From positions 1 to 16,042 of the forward strand of contig CALGYZ010000104.1 in the NCBI GenBank assembly GCA_937934645.1: 16,042 nt of DNA, read 5' to 3'. The notes under the pieces were generated by a model that had not been told where the DNA came from, made no database searches, and saw nothing but the letters and a program-made list of their open reading frames with translations. Source of the stretch: an uncultured Bacillaceae bacterium. GTDB lineage: Bacteria; Bacillota; Bacilli; Bacillales; Caldibacillaceae. The translations under genes and the position numbers were made by a program. Positions 13,781-16,042 of this stretch are shown one piece after another; the stretch's first letter is position 1; every line of letters begins with the position of its first letter.

Positions 13781-15031
13781 TTAAATTCCTTTTATTCCCG
13801 GCTTCCCTGCTTTAATCAATGTTTGGTTCCGTCCCATGAATACAGCAAGCACAATAATCAATAATCCCGTTCCCAACAGCATCCATTCAATTCGGATAAA
13901 GTCGGCCATCGGACCGAATACGAGCATTCCGATCGGCATCATGGAGGTGGAAATCATGCCCATGACACCAAATACCCTGCCTAAATAATCTTCTTCCACT
14001 TTCTCTTGCAACAAAACGTTTGCCGGTGTATTAAAAATCGGCATGGCAATTCCAAATAAAGCCATAGAAACTAAATAGAGAGTAAACAACGGAACAGTAC
14101 CAAGTGCGATAGTGCAAATGCCCATAATAATACTTGAGAATACCATCGTTTTCATCCGGTTTTGAAAACCGCCCCAAGCAGCGATGATTCCTCCTCCCAG
14201 CATCATCCCTACAGAAAAGGCGACTTCAATGGCGGACAGGCGCCATACATCATCACCAAAACTACGGATAACCTGCAGCGGTGTCAAAAATGCCGCCGGA
14301 GCCATTAATACGAAGAATACCGCAAAAAACAGGAAAAATTTCTTTAAAAATTCATGCCTGGACACATACCGCAATCCTTCTCGAAAATCCCTAAAGTAGC
14401 CGGTTGCCGGTTTTTCCGCCGCTTTTCTGTGGACGGAAATCTTCAATGCCGCCAATGTGCCGATCGCAACCATCGCCGTAACGACATCAATCAACAAGAT
14501 CATTTCAAACGAAATCATTCCTAAAAGGGCGGCACTGACCATCGGGGATAAAAACATAATGATCGCCTGAATACTTCCGTTAATTCCGTTTATCTTCGTC
14601 AGCTTTTCCTTAGGCACAATTTGCGGTAAGATTGCACCGACCGCCGGCATTTGTACTCCCGTTCCAAAGGCGCGGATTGCTGCCATCACGAACAGAAATG
14701 CGATGGAATGAAAACCTGTAAAAAAGAGTACGGCTATAATTAATGTGGCAATCGCAATCATTCCGTCTGCGAATATGATTAATAATTTCCGGTTATAGCG
14801 GTCTGCCCAAACCCCCGCAACCGGAGACAACAAGAAAGTCGGGACAAAACTGCAAATAATGTATAACGTCATCATCAAACCGGATTCGGTTTTCAGCGTT
14901 ATATACCACATGATCGCATATTGAACCAGCGATGAACCGAAAAGAGAAACCGTTTGACTGCTTAGAAACAGAATAATATTCCTTAACCAATTGGTAAAAT
15001 AATTTTTTCCGTATGCATAAACTTCAACCAC
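13781..15031 (-). CDS. MFS transporter, MefA/enterobactin-exporter-like (MFS_3) drug efflux type
   Basis: The 416-residue protein has about 12 hydrophobic segments. The inter-helix 2-3 motif is GVWADRYNRKLLI, the MFS motif A (G-x-x-x-D-R-x-x-R-K). The opening NIILFLSSQTVSLFGSSLVQYAIMWYI and the motif RAFGTGVQMPAVGAILPQIVPKEKLTKING are typical of the MefA/TetV/EntS branch, which exports macrolides, tetracyclines or siderophores. The substrate is not readable from sequence. The start is GTG 15031 with AAGGA closely upstream and a GGAGG further up. A sigma-A promoter lies at 15131-15160, giving a roughly 90-nt leader that contains the palindrome ATTGTACAAT (15080-15089), a possible operator. Confidence 0.92.
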   Translation of the reverse strand: MVEVYAYGKNYFTNWLRNIILFLSSQTVSLFGSSLVQYAIMWYITLKTESGLMMTLYIICSFVPTFLLSPVAGVWADRYNRKLLIIFADGMIAIATLIIAVLFFTGFHSIAFLFVMAAIRAFGTGVQMPAVGAILPQIVPKEKLTKINGINGSIQAIIMFLSPMVSAALLGMISFEMILLIDVVTAMVAIGTLAALKISVHRKAAEKPATGYFRDFREGLRYVSRHEFLKKFFLFFAVFFVLMAPAAFLTPLQVIRSFGDDVWRLSAIEVAFSVGMMLGGGIIAAWGGFQNRMKTMVFSSIIMGICTIALGTVPLFTLYLVSMALFGIAMPIFNTPANVLLQEKVEEDYLGRVFGVMGMISTSMMPIGMLVFGPMADFIRIEWMLLGTGLLIIVLAVFMGRNQTLIKAGKPGIKGI

Positions 15032-15130
15032 TCATTCCTTAGATATTTCCTCCGCAGGTATGTATTATTTCCCTGACGAATTGTACAATACTCCTTCGTT
15101 TCCCAAAAAATTTTCCAAAAAAACTTGTTA

Positions 15131-15160
15131 ATCATATCTTTTTTACAGGTATTTTGTCAA
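15131..15160 (-). promoter_or_regulatory. Sigma-A promoter of the MFS gene
   Basis: On the minus strand a perfect -35 TTGACA (15160-15155) and a -10 TATGAT (15136-15131) are separated by 18 bp. The predicted start is near 15124. Confidence 0.7.
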
Positions 15161-15206
15161 ACATAAATAATGCTTTCTTGATCTGATGCCATATTGATAA
15201 TCATAT

Positions 15207-15238
15207 AAAAAAAGATTCCGGAAATCCGGAATCTTTTT
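15207..15238. terminator. Terminator downstream of the AgcS gene
   Basis: A 13-bp stem (AAAAAGATTCCGG, 15209-15221, with CCGGAATCTTTTT, 15226-15238) has an AAAT loop. On the minus strand the stem is followed by T7, so it ends the symporter transcript; it also isolates the MFS promoter. Confidence 0.9.
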
Positions 15239-15292
15239 CCTGTACATTGATTTTTCCATAAGGAGGCATTTCTGAACGGTACAGGGAAAATT

Positions 15293-16042
15293 TTATAATT
15301 TGGCACTCGTTGAGCCGGCCTTAGCCACTTTTTCCTCCTTAACCTTTTGCTGCAGCCGCTTTGTTTCCATCAAAATGACACCGGACAATCCGATGAGACC
15401 GATTAAGTTCGGAATGGCCATCAATCCGTTGAGAATATCAGCCATCGTCCATACCAAATTGAGGGATGCAGTGGCCCCGATAAAGATGAACAGAACAAAG
15501 ACCGTCCGGTAAACCCAGATGGCTTTCGGGTTTCTGAATAAATATTGGAAACATTTTTCCCCGTAGTAAGCCCAGCCGAGAATGGTAGATGATGCAAAAA
15601 ACAGCAAACCCAATGTCACCAGGTACGGACCGGCACTTCCGATTAAAGATTCAAACGCGGCAGAAGTCAGCACACCCGCTTCAATACTTTTGTCCCGCCA
15701 AAGACCGGACATGACGATGGTAATACCGGTAATGGAACAAATAATTAACGTATCGAAAAACACTTGTACCATGGAAACGAGGGCTTGTCTGCCCGGAATA
15801 TCCGTCTTGGCCGCGGCTGCTGCAATCGGGGAAGAACCCAGCCCCGCTTCATTGGAGAATAATCCGCGGGCCACTCCGTAACGGATCACCGCACCAACTG
15901 TTCCGCCCAGGGCAGCCTCACCGGAAAAGGCATAAGTAAAGATAATGCCTAGGGCTTCAGGAACTAAATGACTATTTGCAATCATACTATACAAACCGGC
16001 CAAATTATAAAAGAGCGCCATAAACTGAACAAAATCGGACGT
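15293..16042 (-). CDS. AgcS-family sodium:alanine/glycine symporter, C-terminal half (5' end outside window)
   Basis: The last 249 codons of a longer gene are present; the frame remains open across the window edge, so the Met at 16021 is internal. The family signature RYGVARGLFSNEAGLGS is intact (the AGCS G-x-x-R-G-x-x-S-N-E-A-G motif). About six further membrane segments end in ILMETKRLQQKVKEEKV and a basic tail. Full members (AlsT, DagA) are about 450-500 residues, so roughly half is seen. The protein would take up alanine or glycine with Na+ in the cytoplasmic membrane. It is closed by the hairpin at 15207-15238. Confidence 0.95.
   Translation of the reverse strand, partial: TSDFVQFMALFYNLAGLYSMIANSHLVPEALGIIFTYAFSGEAALGGTVGAVIRYGVARGLFSNEAGLGSSPIAAAAAKTDIPGRQALVSMVQVFFDTLIICSITGITIVMSGLWRDKSIEAGVLTSAAFESLIGSAGPYLVTLGLLFFASSTILGWAYYGEKCFQYLFRNPKAIWVYRTVFVLFIFIGATASLNLVWTMADILNGLMAIPNLIGLIGLSGVILMETKRLQQKVKEEKVAKAGSTSAKL

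Noticed and set aside
1..16042. CRISPR arrays, insertion sequences, prophage genes, tRNA or rRNA
   Set aside because: No regularly spaced repeats, transposase or phage protein motifs, terminal inverted repeats with target duplications, or cloverleaf/rRNA signatures were seen.

Overview
The window looks like a piece of chromosome from a low-to-moderate G+C, endospore-forming member of the Bacillaceae. It carries a CotA-type spore-coat laccase, a candidate spore-surface protein behind a mother-cell-type promoter, strong Bacillus-style Shine-Dalgarno sequences, frequent TTG/GTG starts, a CtsR operator and an AgcS/AlsT amino-acid symporter. Gene density is normal. I see no rRNA, tRNA, CRISPR array, insertion sequence or prophage gene.

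Layout. (1) Bases 1-36 hold the last codons of an upstream gene, followed by a strong terminator. (2) Bases 251-998 hold a sigma-A-like promoter, an exact CtsR heat-shock operator (290-306) and a 207-residue coiled-coil protein of unknown function. This is the most promising undescribed element in the window. (3) Bases 7281 down to 1148 on the minus strand form what looks like one long transcription unit. A tandem 8-bp direct repeat with 11-bp periodicity (a typical OmpR-family binding layout) and a weak promoter are followed by a frameshifted permuted-papain-like protein, a response regulator, an ABC-2 ATPase, its permease, a small-sensor histidine kinase, a CHY zinc-finger protein and a CotA-like multicopper oxidase. 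The regulator/transporter/kinase set has the architecture of peptide-antibiotic or envelope-stress detoxification modules. (4) 7335-7706 (minus) is a DCC-family thiol-disulfide protein. (5) 7886-10835 (minus) is a decayed L-ascorbate-6-phosphate locus: ulaE with two frameshifts, intact ulaG, and a DeoR-family regulator broken by one TAA codon. No ascorbate PTS genes are present. (6) 11049-11613 (plus) is the candidate spore-surface gene with its own promoter and hairpin. (7) 11755-12308 (plus) is a YiaA-like membrane protein gene with an in-frame TAA. (8) 12427-13299 (minus) is an AraC/GyrI-like regulator, divergent from a PepSY-like 82-residue protein (13476-13724). (9) 13781-15031 (minus) is an MFS efflux-type transporter with a good promoter. 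(10) 15293 to the window end is the C-terminal half of an AgcS sodium:amino-acid symporter.

Four separate coding regions (the papain-like gene, ulaE, the DeoR regulator and yiaA) carry point disruptions that a single base change or indel would repair, while the reading frames stay otherwise open and family-like. That means either very recent decay or consensus errors in the assembly. Reads over these five sites should be examined before concluding that the organism has lost these functions.
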